A DNA stretch of 8,081 nt from Planctomicrobium sp. (GCA_018659505.1 JABJMI010000592.1:1-8081); one strand, 5' to 3'. Shown: positions 1-6,550, counted from the first letter of the stretch. Program-made: numbers and translations. Notes: generated from the sequence alone by a model not told the origin.

Positions 1-2
1 GC

Positions 3-21
3 AGCACACTTAAAGTGTGCT
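3..21. repeat. Perfect short inverted repeat (AGCACACTT / AAGTGTGCT)
   Basis: Two perfect 9-base arms, 3-11 and 13-21, are separated by one A. A related sequence with GCACAC/GTGTGC arms recurs at 200-221, so this looks like a member of a small dispersed palindrome family rather than a unique operator. It touches the left edge, so its wider context is cut off. Its distance from any visible gene start argues against a simple promoter operator for the gene at 277. Confidence 0.55.
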
Positions 22-199
22 AACCAATGTGCTCCCAAATAAACGTAAGCTCAACCCGGGACGTATTCGAACTTAATACCAACGCAAGTTGAATAAATAA
101 AAATGTTGAATCACTTTGTTATTACCCGTTTGTATTTAAGGAAGCAAAGCGAACAGACGTCCCAAGTACGTTTTTCAATCACATACGAACTTGAATGGG

Positions 200-221
200 C
201 AGCACACAATGAAGTGTGCCG
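200..221. repeat. Second GCACAC...GTGTGC inverted repeat
   Basis: Arms GCACAC (202-207) and GTGTGC (214-219) flank a six-base AATGAA loop. The sequence AGCACAC is shared with the palindrome at 3-21, giving two family members about 200 bases apart. It lies about 56 bases upstream of the ATG at 277. It could be a dispersed palindrome or a leader hairpin; the sequence does not decide between them. Confidence 0.45.
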
Positions 222-276
222 CTAAACTTTGTGAATGAACTTTTCCTAACTCCCAATTCCTAATTCCTGATTTTAC

Positions 277-777
277 ATGTCCGCCAATATTCGAAGCATC
301 GCTGCCCTGCGGGATTTTCGTGTTGCGTTGATCACATACATCGATGACGCTTCTGTGGCGGTACAGTCAATGGTGATGGAATTGCAGCGAACCTTCGAAT
401 GGATCGAACACGATCGACCGTTCTACTGGAATGGTCAACTCAAGCGCGGGTTCGATCTAGTCGCACAAACACGGTCGAATATGGATTCCTGCTTAATGCG
501 AACCGTCGCAGGTCATCGCCCATCGTGCATCGAAGAGAAGCAGGCATACGCCCGTGCCAAGCAAAGACTGCAACATTGCCAGGATCAAATGAAGTTCGTC
601 AAACAGGTCGCCAATCATTTACATCATGACGCCGACGAATTTCAGGGAAGAATGGCAGGCCTACAAACATTGTTAGACAACGATTTGCCGAAAGCCGTTG
701 CTCGCTTAGAAAAAGCAGTCACAATCCTTGAATCGTATGCCGAGATCGCAAGACCCAGTGATGAATCTCAACTTTAA
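277..777 (+). CDS. Helical protein with WXG-like turn, function unknown
   Basis: 166 residues, predicted cytoplasmic: no signal peptide and no membrane segment. The sequence is almost entirely helix-forming. A first helix spans about 8-45. A turn (HDRPFYWNG, 45-53) contains a W51-N52-G53 motif with Phe at position 59, and long helices follow at about 54-75 and 85-155. A turn bearing W-x-G with a downstream aromatic residue, between two helices, is the hallmark of WXG100/ESX proteins, though those are usually about 100 residues. The next gene has the same W/x/Phe spacing, so the two may work as partners, possibly as substrates or chaperones of a type VII-like secretion system. That is inference. 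The start is the first ATG; it has no Shine-Dalgarno and follows a G-poor leader. A generic coiled-coil structural protein remains possible. The reading frame is convincing; the function is uncertain. Confidence 0.8.
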   Translation: MSANIRSIAALRDFRVALITYIDDASVAVQSMVMELQRTFEWIEHDRPFYWNGQLKRGFDLVAQTRSNMDSCLMRTVAGHRPSCIEEKQAYARAKQRLQHCQDQMKFVKQVANHLHHDADEFQGRMAGLQTLLDNDLPKAVARLEKAVTILESYAEIARPSDESQL

Positions 778-823
778 ACCCTCAACTCTAAACTGTTCAA
801 AATGCCAATTGGAAATTTAAGTT
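766..823 (+). repeat. Direct repeat copy A: leader and first codons of the WXG-like gene
   Basis: This segment starts at the end of the preceding gene and runs to the edge of the element at 827. It resembles 986-1042: the first 16 bases are identical, the leader middle is diverged with one indel, and ATTGGAAATTTAAGTT is identical again. It includes an ATG at 802 whose first seven codons give MPIGNLS, the same as the N-terminus of the gene at 1021. It is therefore a partial duplicate of that gene's leader and start. Confidence 0.75.
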
Positions 824-882
824 TTCGTAGGGTGGGTGGAGTTCGTCAATCCAATGTGATGGTGGGTTTCGCAATTCAGTAA
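802..882 (+). pseudogene. Relic 5' end of a WXG-like gene copy, interrupted by a repeat element
   Basis: From the ATG at 802 the frame reads MPIGNLS, identical to the first seven residues of the gene at 1021. It then runs into the terminal repeat of the 827-968 element and stops at 880-882 after 26 codons. Only about 22 bases are gene-derived. It is either the remnant of a tandem paralogue or a by-product of the event that brought in the element. It is very unlikely to make a functional protein. Confidence 0.5.
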
Positions 883-968
883 TCTTTATATTACAAACGT
901 CAAATTGTTCACAAAGTTGAGAACGTAACCCACCTTTACCATTATTCGAATTGCTTCACCCGCCCTAC
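827..968. mobile_element. 142-bp MITE-like element with terminal inverted repeats
   Basis: The ends are imperfect 15-base inverted repeats, GTAGGGTGGGTGGAG (827-841) and CTTCACCCGCCCTAC (954-968), with two mismatches of which one can form G-U. A second inverted pair lies inside: GGTGGGTTTCG (861-871) with CGTAACCCACC (924-934). There is no coding capacity, so any mobility would need a transposase in trans. GTAGGGTGGG-type termini are common in small dispersed bacterial repeats (established knowledge, not checked here). No exact target-site duplication is visible. The element instead lies inside a duplicated gene-start segment (766-823 and 986-1042). Confidence 0.55.
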
Positions 969-985
969 AATTAACTATCTTTCAC

Positions 986-1042
986 TCTCAACTTTAAACC
1001 CCCAACTCTTATCCATTCTCATGCCTATTGGAAATTTAAGTT
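986..1042 (+). repeat. Direct repeat copy B: intact leader and start of the WXG-like gene
   Basis: This copy matches 766-823 and leads into the complete gene. The leader from 969 to 1020 contains no G at all on the coding strand (52 bases), so no Shine-Dalgarno sequence is possible there. Translation presumably starts by an SD-independent route or on a leaderless or short-leader transcript. The same G-poor character is seen before the genes at 277 and the relic at 802. Confidence 0.7.
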
Positions 1043-1245
1043 CCGGAGCTGGTCAATTAAAAGATGCCACGCAGAAATTGGCTCTCGCATGGGAAGTCGT
1101 TAGAGAAGCGTGGGCAGATCAAAAGGCTGAACAGTTCGAAGAAGATGTCATCGAACCACTGCTCAATGAAGTGGCAACCGTCATGCCCGCAATCGATCAA
1201 ATGTCGAACACAATGCGCTCAGCGAAACGTGCTCTAGAAGAATGA
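1021..1245 (+). CDS. Small WXG100-like helical protein (W-x-D variant)
   Basis: 74 residues, with no signal peptide or membrane segment. After a short N-terminal tail it is a predicted helical hairpin: helix one about 10-30, helix two about 34-73. The junction carries W31-A32-D33 with F39 eight residues after the Trp. This resembles the WXG100 pattern, with Asp in place of Gly and a shorter length than the usual 100. The upstream protein at 277 has the same W-to-F spacing with a true W-N-G. A pair of small adjacent WXG-like genes recalls EsxA/EsxB-type partners, but no EccC/EssC-type ATPase lies within the window. The start is supported by the duplicated MPIGNLS start upstream. It could instead be an unrelated helical adaptor. 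Confidence 0.75.
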   Translation: MPIGNLSSGAGQLKDATQKLALAWEVVREAWADQKAEQFEEDVIEPLLNEVATVMPAIDQMSNTMRSAKRALEE

Positions 1246-1262
1246 TTGAATTGCGAGTAATG

Positions 1263-1293
1263 TTTAGCCACTCACTTTATGTGGGTGGCGAAA
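1263..1293. terminator. Hairpin between convergent genes, possible bidirectional terminator
   Basis: Arms GCCACTCAC (1267-1275) and GTGGGTGGC (1281-1289) pair with one G-U around a five-base TTTAT loop, and outer TTT/AAA bases can extend the stem. It lies between the stop of the WXG-like gene and the stop of the sulfatase gene, where a shared terminator is expected. Neither side has a long T run, so termination efficiency is doubtful. Confidence 0.45.
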
Positions 1294-1306
1294 GCATGTC
1301 TGTTAT

Positions 1307-2809
1307 TTATTCAAAGTATTTAGCGTGCGATCGCTCCAATGCTTCCAGCCGCTTCGTCTTTTGTTGTTCGAGTTGCTGCTTCTTCTTGACTGGATCGCAG
1401 CGACTATCCTGCACTGGAATCAATGCCCCGGTTTCTTTTAACCAGTCGTCGAGATTCTTCCTTAATCGCTGTGTGACTTGCGGATGATCAGCAGCCAGAT
1501 CAGTTTTCTCACCAATGTCCTCGCTGAGGCGGTATAGTTCATCTCGACCATCCTCATAGTAATGAATCAACTTCCAGTCTTTGGAACGAATGATCGCACA
1601 CGGTTCGCCGCCTTGGTTTCCGTAGTGTGGGTAGTGCCAGAACAAGTCACGATCTTTAATTTCATTACCTGTAAGCAACGGAAGAAGACTGACACCATCA
1701 ACATGCTGCTGTGGCTTGAGCGGCATGCCAGTCAGTTCGAGTAAAGTTGGATAGAAATCGGTTCCGGTAACAGGGGTCGTCGAAGTTGATCCCGGTTCAG
1801 TCACCCCCGGTGCACGAATATAGAATGGCTCACGGATTCCGCCTTCCCATTGTCGACCTTTGCCACCTCGCAACGGCAGGTTCGAAGTTGCATAGGCATC
1901 TCCCGAAGAGACACCTCCATTATCACTGGTGAAGACGACAATCGTGTTCTTGGCAAGATCGAGTTCTTCCAGCTTATTCAAGACTTGTCCTACGGCTTGG
2001 TCTACGGTTTCCATCATCCCGGCATAGACTGGATTATCCTGCACTTGTCGAACCGGCATCGTGCGATCAAAGAGAAACCTCTTATCGGCGAGACCTTCAT
2101 CAATCGCTTTCTGCGTGTATTTCGCCTGCAGCTCAGGCGTCGTTTGAATCGGTGCATGAACCGCATAAAACGACAAGTAAGCAAAGAACCTTTCGTCTTT
2201 GTGGTCTTCGATGAAATCAACCGTTTCGGAAGCAAGACGCAAAGTTAACGATTCTCCTTTTGGTCCATCGTCCAGTTTTGGATTCTTATAAGGAGAGAAA
2301 AATCCACCGGGAGGAGAACCTCGATGATGACCACCTTTGTTGATATCAAACCCATGATCTTCCGGAAAAGAACCTTCTCCGCCGAGATGCCATTTACCAG
2401 CGAAGAATGTTTTATAACCCGCATTCTTCATTGCCTCTGCGAGCGAAATATCTTCATGCGGCAGCGAGCTTAAATTCTCTGCGGGGAGTACCCGGTCGTT
2501 ACGATTCCAGCGCATCCCAGTCGCAGCACCAATCCAATCAGTGATTCCAATCCGAGCAGGGTATTTCCCGAGCATGATACTGGCTCGCGAGGGACTACAA
2601 ACTTCACAAGTTGCATACCCGTGCGTAAACCGCATCCCGGATTTCGCGAGCCCATCAATATGTGGAGTCTCATAGAACGAACTCCCTTCAATACCGATAT
2701 CCTTCTGTCCCAAATCATCGACCAGAAAGAAAACGACATTCATCGGCTCCGTAGCGAAAGATGGGACTGCCGTAATCGTGAAAGCAAACAGACAAAGTAA
2801 TCGGAGCAT
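1307..2809 (-). CDS. Secreted sulfatase (formylglycine-dependent, arylsulfatase type)
   Basis: This is a 500-residue type I sulfatase that hydrolyses sulfate esters, probably on sulfated polysaccharides outside the cytoplasm. From the ATG at 2809, residues 1-20 form a typical signal peptide (MLRLLCLFAF...SFA). The metal-binding pair D31-D32 follows. The sulfatase signature CSPSR is at 71-75, where C71 would be converted to formylglycine by a maturase not encoded here. Later active-site residues are GKWH (K139, H141), H218, D296-N297 and K317. All expected residues are present, so it should be active. The C-terminus is a Lys/Gln/Glu-rich helix. A longer start at 2839 is possible, but 2809 has an AGGA six bases upstream and exposes the signal peptide. 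Substrate is unpredictable from sequence alone. It is convergent with the WXG-like genes and divergent from the VWA gene. Confidence 0.95.
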   Translation of the reverse strand: MLRLLCLFAFTITAVPSFATEPMNVVFFLVDDLGQKDIGIEGSSFYETPHIDGLAKSGMRFTHGYATCEVCSPSRASIMLGKYPARIGITDWIGAATGMRWNRNDRVLPAENLSSLPHEDISLAEAMKNAGYKTFFAGKWHLGGEGSFPEDHGFDINKGGHHRGSPPGGFFSPYKNPKLDDGPKGESLTLRLASETVDFIEDHKDERFFAYLSFYAVHAPIQTTPELQAKYTQKAIDEGLADKRFLFDRTMPVRQVQDNPVYAGMMETVDQAVGQVLNKLEELDLAKNTIVVFTSDNGGVSSGDAYATSNLPLRGGKGRQWEGGIREPFYIRAPGVTEPGSTSTTPVTGTDFYPTLLELTGMPLKPQQHVDGVSLLPLLTGNEIKDRDLFWHYPHYGNQGGEPCAIIRSKDWKLIHYYEDGRDELYRLSEDIGEKTDLAADHPQVTQRLRKNLDDWLKETGALIPVQDSRCDPVKKKQQLEQQKTKRLEALERSHAKYFE

Positions 2810-2815
2810 TTCGTT

Positions 2816-2819
2816 TCCT
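2816..2819 (-). promoter_or_regulatory. Ribosome binding site that decides the sulfatase start
   Basis: AGGA on the minus strand lies six bases before the ATG at 2809. It supports that start over the in-frame ATG at 2839, which would place ten extra polar residues (MIIDINPGNE) before the signal peptide. Confidence 0.6.
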
Positions 2820-2915
2820 GGATTGATATCGATAATCATGCGAGCCGTTTCTCGCAGCCATAAACAGAAAACTTAATTCAGCAGCGAAACGAATACAAGC
2901 AGTACGAGATGACTT

Positions 2916-2984
2916 GTTTAACGGCAAGCCGAAGGCGTCTTTTTTTTAACGATAAACTTCGACGCCTACGGCTTGCCGTTAAAC
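2916..2984. repeat. Long hairpin / palindromic repeat in the divergent intergenic region
   Basis: Two 24-base arms (2916-2939 and 2961-2984) are complementary except for one A/A mismatch, separated by a 21-base loop that begins with eight T residues. It sits between the divergent starts of the sulfatase (2809) and VWA (3095) genes. A Rho-independent terminator is unlikely because there is no T run immediately after the complete stem. The length and GC-rich core suggest a REP-like dispersed palindrome or a structured insulator between the two promoters. Confidence 0.75.
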
Positions 2985-3023
2985 TCTAAACTTGTGACGG
3001 TGTGCTTAGCTGTTTCTCTCTAC

Positions 3024-3052
3024 TTGCTGTCCTGGACTGTGACTCATATTGT
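3024..3052 (+). promoter_or_regulatory. Possible sigma70-like promoter of the VWA gene
   Basis: TTGCTG (3024-3029) and TATTGT (3047-3052) are separated by 17 bases. Transcription would start near 3059, between the GTG at 3002 and the ATG at 3095. That would favour the ATG. Both boxes match consensus only partly, and planctomycete promoters are poorly defined, so this is a weak prediction. Confidence 0.2.
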
Positions 3053-3087
3053 ACAATTCTAAATTCACACATCCTTACAACTAAATT

Positions 3088-3091
3088 GGAG
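3088..3091 (+). promoter_or_regulatory. Ribosome binding site with unusually short spacing
   Basis: GGAG lies only three bases before the ATG at 3095. The short spacing predicts modest initiation, but it is the only Shine-Dalgarno-like sequence near either candidate start and favours 3095 over the GTG at 3002. Confidence 0.4.
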
Positions 3092-3094
3092 TCC

Positions 3095-5482
3095 ATGTTG
3101 CTCTTGGTTGATCCACTTATCGGCGCCATTGAATTTGGTAACCAGCAGTGGGTCTGGCTGGTCGTGGGGATCGTTGTCGCTGCTCTTGTTGCACTGTTCG
3201 TTTCGTACAAGACTGCTTCACAATCAGGTCGATTCAAATCACTTCTCATTCTATTAAAAATAACAGGCATTGCTTTAGTCGCGATCTGCTTATTGAACCC
3301 GACATTAGTTCGTCAGCGAATTCGACCGGGTGAGAACATCATTGCCTTGCTCGCTGACAATAGTGCGAGCATGAAGATTCAAGATGCGGACGAGGAGTCT
3401 CGATCCTCACAGGTGGTCGACCTCATCAAAAAAGACCGAGCTGAATGGCTCACGCGATTGACTCAGGATTTCGATCTCAGGCAATATCAGTTCGCTGAAC
3501 GCTTAAGCAAATTCGATAGTATTGAAGCACTCACCTTCGATGGTCGACGTAGTCAGCTAGCCAATGCACTAACAGACTTGTCCCAGAACCTGCAATCTCA
3601 GCCATTCGCTGCTGTTCTACTTTTCACCGATGGGAATGCTAGCGACATCAATGATTTGGATTCTCTTGAATTTAATGTTCCGGTTTATCCAGTGGTGTTC
3701 AAGTCAGCGGAGACTTCCCTGTTCGATATTTCAATTGATCAGGTCAGCGTCAGTGAAAGTCCTTTTGAAGACGCACCTGTTGTGATTTCGGGAGTTCTCT
3801 CGACGACATCTTCTGATCCGGTTCAGGCTCTAGTCGAATTATTTCAGGTTGGTCAGGCAGATGATCAAAAAACGCAGCGAAAGCAACTGACGATCCCACC
3901 GAACGAATCTGTCCCGATCAGCTTTCAATTAAAGCCAAACGACATCGAAATTAAAGCGGATGCGAATGGTCTGTTCTTTTACAACCTCAGCGTGCTGCAA
4001 GCAGATGACGAGAAAGGAACTCCACTCGAAGACGAAGCGACCTTGGCAAACAACGAACGAATCATTTCGCTGAACCGTAAACGAACCAAGAATCGTATCC
4101 TGTACGTGGGTGGTCGTCCGAACTGGGAGTACAAATTCTTCAACCGAGCTGTTTCGGAAGATAAACAGGTTCATCTTGTCAGCTTGATTCGCATTGCCCG
4201 CAAGGAAGCCAAATTCGATTTCCGTGGGCGTGTTGGCGAAGAAGCGAACTCGCTCTTCCGTGGTCAAGATCGAGAGGCAGATGAAGAGACGGAATCATTC
4301 GATGAAGCTGTCCTAATTCGCCTCAACACGAGAGATGAAGCGGAACTAAGCGGTGGTTTTCCAAAAACGAAAGAGGAACTCTTCCAGTATGACGGCTTGA
4401 TTCTCGACGACGTCGAAGCGAGTTTCTTCTCACAAGATCAACAGAAGTTGCTCGACCGCTTTGTCGCTGAGCGGGGCGGTGGGTTGCTCATGCTGGGCGG
4501 CAGAGATTCTTTCCGTCACGGTGCATGGCAAAAGACTCCGCTGCGGGATGTACTGCCAATCTATCTCGATCAGACTGAAGAACCAGTAGGCAACCAATTG
4601 AAATGGAACCTCACGCGAGAGGGTTGGCTCGAACCGTGGATGCGTGTTCATTCCACCGAAGTTGAAGAGCAGACAAGATTGGGGAAAGTCCCTGCGTTAG
4701 AGATTCTCAACTCAACCCGCGAAACAAAACCGGGTTCAAGGGTCTTTGCCGAGTTGGAAGACCAAAACGGAGCGAAACATCCCGCAGTAGTTGCACATCA
4801 ATACGGTCAAGGACGTGCAGCGGCAGTGCTCGCTGGGGATTTATGGCGGTGGTCGATGAAGCGAGAGGAAGTCGAGGACGACGATCTCGGGCAAAGTTGG
4901 CGACAAATGCTCAGGTGGCTGGTTGCTGATGTCCCTCAACGTATCGAAGCGGAAGTTGAATGGACTCAAATCGGTGACGTGCCAGCCGTCGAGTTACAAG
5001 TTCGCTTACGAGACGAGGAATACCAACCGAGAGAAAATTCCGTCGTGAAAATGAATATCAAAGCACCAGACGGGAAAACGATTGAACTGACTGCAGAACC
5101 AAGTCTCACCGAAACCGGTTTATTCTCAGCGACTTACTTGCCGCGTCTGGAAGGTCCGTTCGAAGCCGAAATCAGTGCGACTGATGAAAGCGATCCAATT
5201 CCCAAAGTTATACATGTCGGTTGGACTCACAAACCTGACATCGAGGAATTTCGAAACATTGAGTTAAACCTGGCAGCTCTGGAATCTCTGGCAAAAAGAA
5301 CCGGTGGTGAGGTTGTCGCTGCCGATCAGTTGAGCGACTTCGTGAAGTCACTCCCACAACGTGAGATGCCGAAGACCGAAATTCAATCGACTCCACTCTG
5401 GCATTCGCCATACATTCTTTTAGTCGCCTTAGCTTGCTTCGCGGGTGAGTGGGGATTACGTCGCTGGAAGGGGTTACCATGA
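3095..5482 (+). CDS. Membrane-anchored VWA protein with glutamine-amidotransferase-like domain
   Basis: 795 residues. Two N-terminal membrane helices (about 18-37 and 49-70) precede a von Willebrand A domain (about 80-205). Its metal-site motif is intact: D88-x-S90-x-S92, with the later T178-D179-G180. A beta-rich, Ig-like stretch follows at about 209-326. Next is a Rossmann-like, GATase1-like domain (about 333-492; RILYVGG, GGGLLMLGG). The only cysteines are C65 and C781, so that domain has no catalytic Cys and should be a binding module. Residues 771-788 form a C-terminal membrane helix. Topology suggests most of it faces the periplasm. Family members usually accompany MoxR/DUF58 genes, which are absent here. 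A GTG at 3002 would add 31 residues. The ATG at 3095 is preferred because a GGAG lies just upstream (three-base spacing) and it starts close to the first helix. The stop overlaps the next start as ATGA. Confidence 0.92.
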   Translation: MLLLVDPLIGAIEFGNQQWVWLVVGIVVAALVALFVSYKTASQSGRFKSLLILLKITGIALVAICLLNPTLVRQRIRPGENIIALLADNSASMKIQDADEESRSSQVVDLIKKDRAEWLTRLTQDFDLRQYQFAERLSKFDSIEALTFDGRRSQLANALTDLSQNLQSQPFAAVLLFTDGNASDINDLDSLEFNVPVYPVVFKSAETSLFDISIDQVSVSESPFEDAPVVISGVLSTTSSDPVQALVELFQVGQADDQKTQRKQLTIPPNESVPISFQLKPNDIEIKADANGLFFYNLSVLQADDEKGTPLEDEATLANNERIISLNRKRTKNRILYVGGRPNWEYKFFNRAVSEDKQVHLVSLIRIARKEAKFDFRGRVGEEANSLFRGQDREADEETESFDEAVLIRLNTRDEAELSGGFPKTKEELFQYDGLILDDVEASFFSQDQQKLLDRFVAERGGGLLMLGGRDSFRHGAWQKTPLRDVLPIYLDQTEEPVGNQLKWNLTREGWLEPWMRVHSTEVEEQTRLGKVPALEILNSTRETKPGSRVFAELEDQNGAKHPAVVAHQYGQGRAAAVLAGDLWRWSMKREEVEDDDLGQSWRQMLRWLVADVPQRIEAEVEWTQIGDVPAVELQVRLRDEEYQPRENSVVKMNIKAPDGKTIELTAEPSLTETGLFSATYLPRLEGPFEAEISATDESDPIPKVIHVGWTHKPDIEEFRNIELNLAALESLAKRTGGEVVAADQLSDFVKSLPQREMPKTEIQSTPLWHSPYILLVALACFAGEWGLRRWKGLP
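5468..5473 (+). promoter_or_regulatory. Ribosome binding site deciding the peptidase-like start
   Basis: AAGGGG lies within the 3' end of the VWA gene, five bases before the ATG at 5479. It supports this start over the in-frame ATG at 5449, which lies deeper in the VWA gene and would put ten residues in front of the signal peptide. Confidence 0.55.
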
Positions 5483-6501
5483 AGTTTCCGTGCCTCATTC
5501 TAATGCTTCTCAGTATGTTGAGCTCTGTATCTCAAGCAGAAGAGGATCAACCACCTTCACGTGGTGATTTACTCATCATTCAAGGTTCAGCAGGAACCGA
5601 AGAGTACGGCGAGATGTTTTCGACTTGGGCGAAACGCTGGCAGGTCGCTGCTGAAAAAGGGGGAGTAAATCTCTTCCATTCGCAACCGGAAACGACAGCA
5701 GAGGAAAGCCAGAAAGCTATCCTTACGCAGAAGATCAATGAGGTTGCCAAAGACTCACAGTCACCATTGTGGATCGTCATGATTGGTCATGGAACCTTCG
5801 ATGGTCGAACTGCACGGTTCAACCTTTCTGGACCTGACCTCTCGGCGCAAGAGCTTGATGAATTACTCGTGCCAATTACCAGAACGACAATCGTTATCAA
5901 CTGTGCTTCATCAAGTGCGCCGTTCATTGAAAAACTCTCTCAAGCGAATCGCATCCTGCTCACTTCAACCCGCAGCGGAGAACAGATTAACTTCTCCCAC
6001 TTCGGAGATTACCTCTCTAGTGCCATTGCCGATCCAGCAGCTGACTTGGACAAAGACAAACAAACCTCGCTACTGGAAGCGTTTCTCATCGCAACTCGCA
6101 AAACATTAGAATTCTACGAAGCCGACGGTCGTATCCCGACTGAGAACTCACTGCTCGATGACAACGGAGACGGCAAAGGAACGCGAGCAACCGCCTTTCA
6201 AGGTGTCCGAGCGATCGCCCAACCAGAAGAAGCGGGAGTCCTACTCGACGGCTTTCGTGCCCATCAGTTCCACCTCATCGAAAGCGACACCGATAAACAT
6301 CTCTCTCCAGAAATCATCGCCCGCAGAAATGAACTAGAGAAGAAAATCGAACTCTTACGTCTACAGAAAAACAAACTCGCTGAAGATGACTACTACAATC
6401 AATTAGAAGTTCTATTTTTGGAGATTGCCGAGTTGATAGTGCCTGAAAGTAGAACTCAAAACAGCCGCGAAAATCAACCAGAACCAGCCAAGGAAGAGTA
6501 A
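5479..6501 (+). CDS. Exported caspase/legumain-like (clan CD, C13-type) peptidase-like protein
   Basis: 340 residues. Residues 1-20 are a signal peptide (MKFPCLILML...VSQA), so it is periplasmic or secreted. A caspase/legumain-like core follows at about 30-215. A hydrophobic strand ends in H104-G105 (IGHG) and a second ends in N141-C142 followed by ASSSAPF. This matches the clan CD His-Gly / Cys dyad and resembles the C-x-S-G-S of C13 legumains. FNLSGPDL lies between them. Acidic EF-hand-like segments are at about 189-193 (DLDKD) and 228-232 (DNGDG), and a charged helical region runs about 281-335. The ATG at 5479 overlaps the VWA stop by four bases, with AAGGGG five bases upstream, implying translational coupling and a joint envelope role. 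Proteolytic activity is likely from the dyad but unproven; a non-catalytic scaffold is the alternative. Confidence 0.85.
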   Translation: MKFPCLILMLLSMLSSVSQAEEDQPPSRGDLLIIQGSAGTEEYGEMFSTWAKRWQVAAEKGGVNLFHSQPETTAEESQKAILTQKINEVAKDSQSPLWIVMIGHGTFDGRTARFNLSGPDLSAQELDELLVPITRTTIVINCASSSAPFIEKLSQANRILLTSTRSGEQINFSHFGDYLSSAIADPAADLDKDKQTSLLEAFLIATRKTLEFYEADGRIPTENSLLDDNGDGKGTRATAFQGVRAIAQPEEAGVLLDGFRAHQFHLIESDTDKHLSPEIIARRNELEKKIELLRLQKNKLAEDDYYNQLEVLFLEIAELIVPESRTQNSRENQPEPAKEE

Positions 6502-6550
6502 CGCTGAACTTTGTGGGTAAGTTTGATCGATTTTTTCACCGCTTTAACTT

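Larger units (their letters stand above)
1..276. other. Non-coding region with small inverted repeats
   Basis: No convincing coding region is visible on either strand. The stretch is AT-rich and contains several short inverted repeats. The two clearest are GCACAC/GTGTGC palindromes near its two ends, listed separately. A further inverted pair is GGGACGT (58-64) with ACGTCCC (157-163), extended inward by TTCG (66-69) and CGAA (150-153) across a small offset. It could be a degenerate mobile-repeat remnant plus the leader of the gene starting at 277. The last 40 bases before that gene contain almost no G and no Shine-Dalgarno sequence. Confidence 0.6.

Noticed and set aside
827..968. CRISPR repeat or riboswitch
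   Set aside because: There are no regularly spaced direct repeats, and the paired terminal inverted repeats fit a small mobile-type element better.
1850..2248. 132-codon plus-strand frame opposite the sulfatase
   Set aside because: It lies wholly antisense to a sulfatase with all expected active-site motifs, and its translation has no recognisable domain or signal.
2916..2984. Rho-independent terminator
   Set aside because: It lies upstream of both divergent genes, and the T run sits in the loop rather than after the stem.
3002..3094. N-terminal extension of the VWA protein from the GTG at 3002
   Set aside because: The extension is polar and Cys-containing, has no ribosome binding site, and contains a candidate promoter. 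The ATG at 3095 fits the membrane-anchor start.
3929..4267. 112-codon minus-strand frame within the VWA gene
   Set aside because: It is antisense to a continuous, domain-consistent protein and shows no start context or motif of its own.
5783..6109. 108-codon plus-strand frame overlapping the peptidase-like gene
   Set aside because: It runs in another frame through the catalytic-like core; the low-complexity Ser/Leu-rich translation is a shadow.
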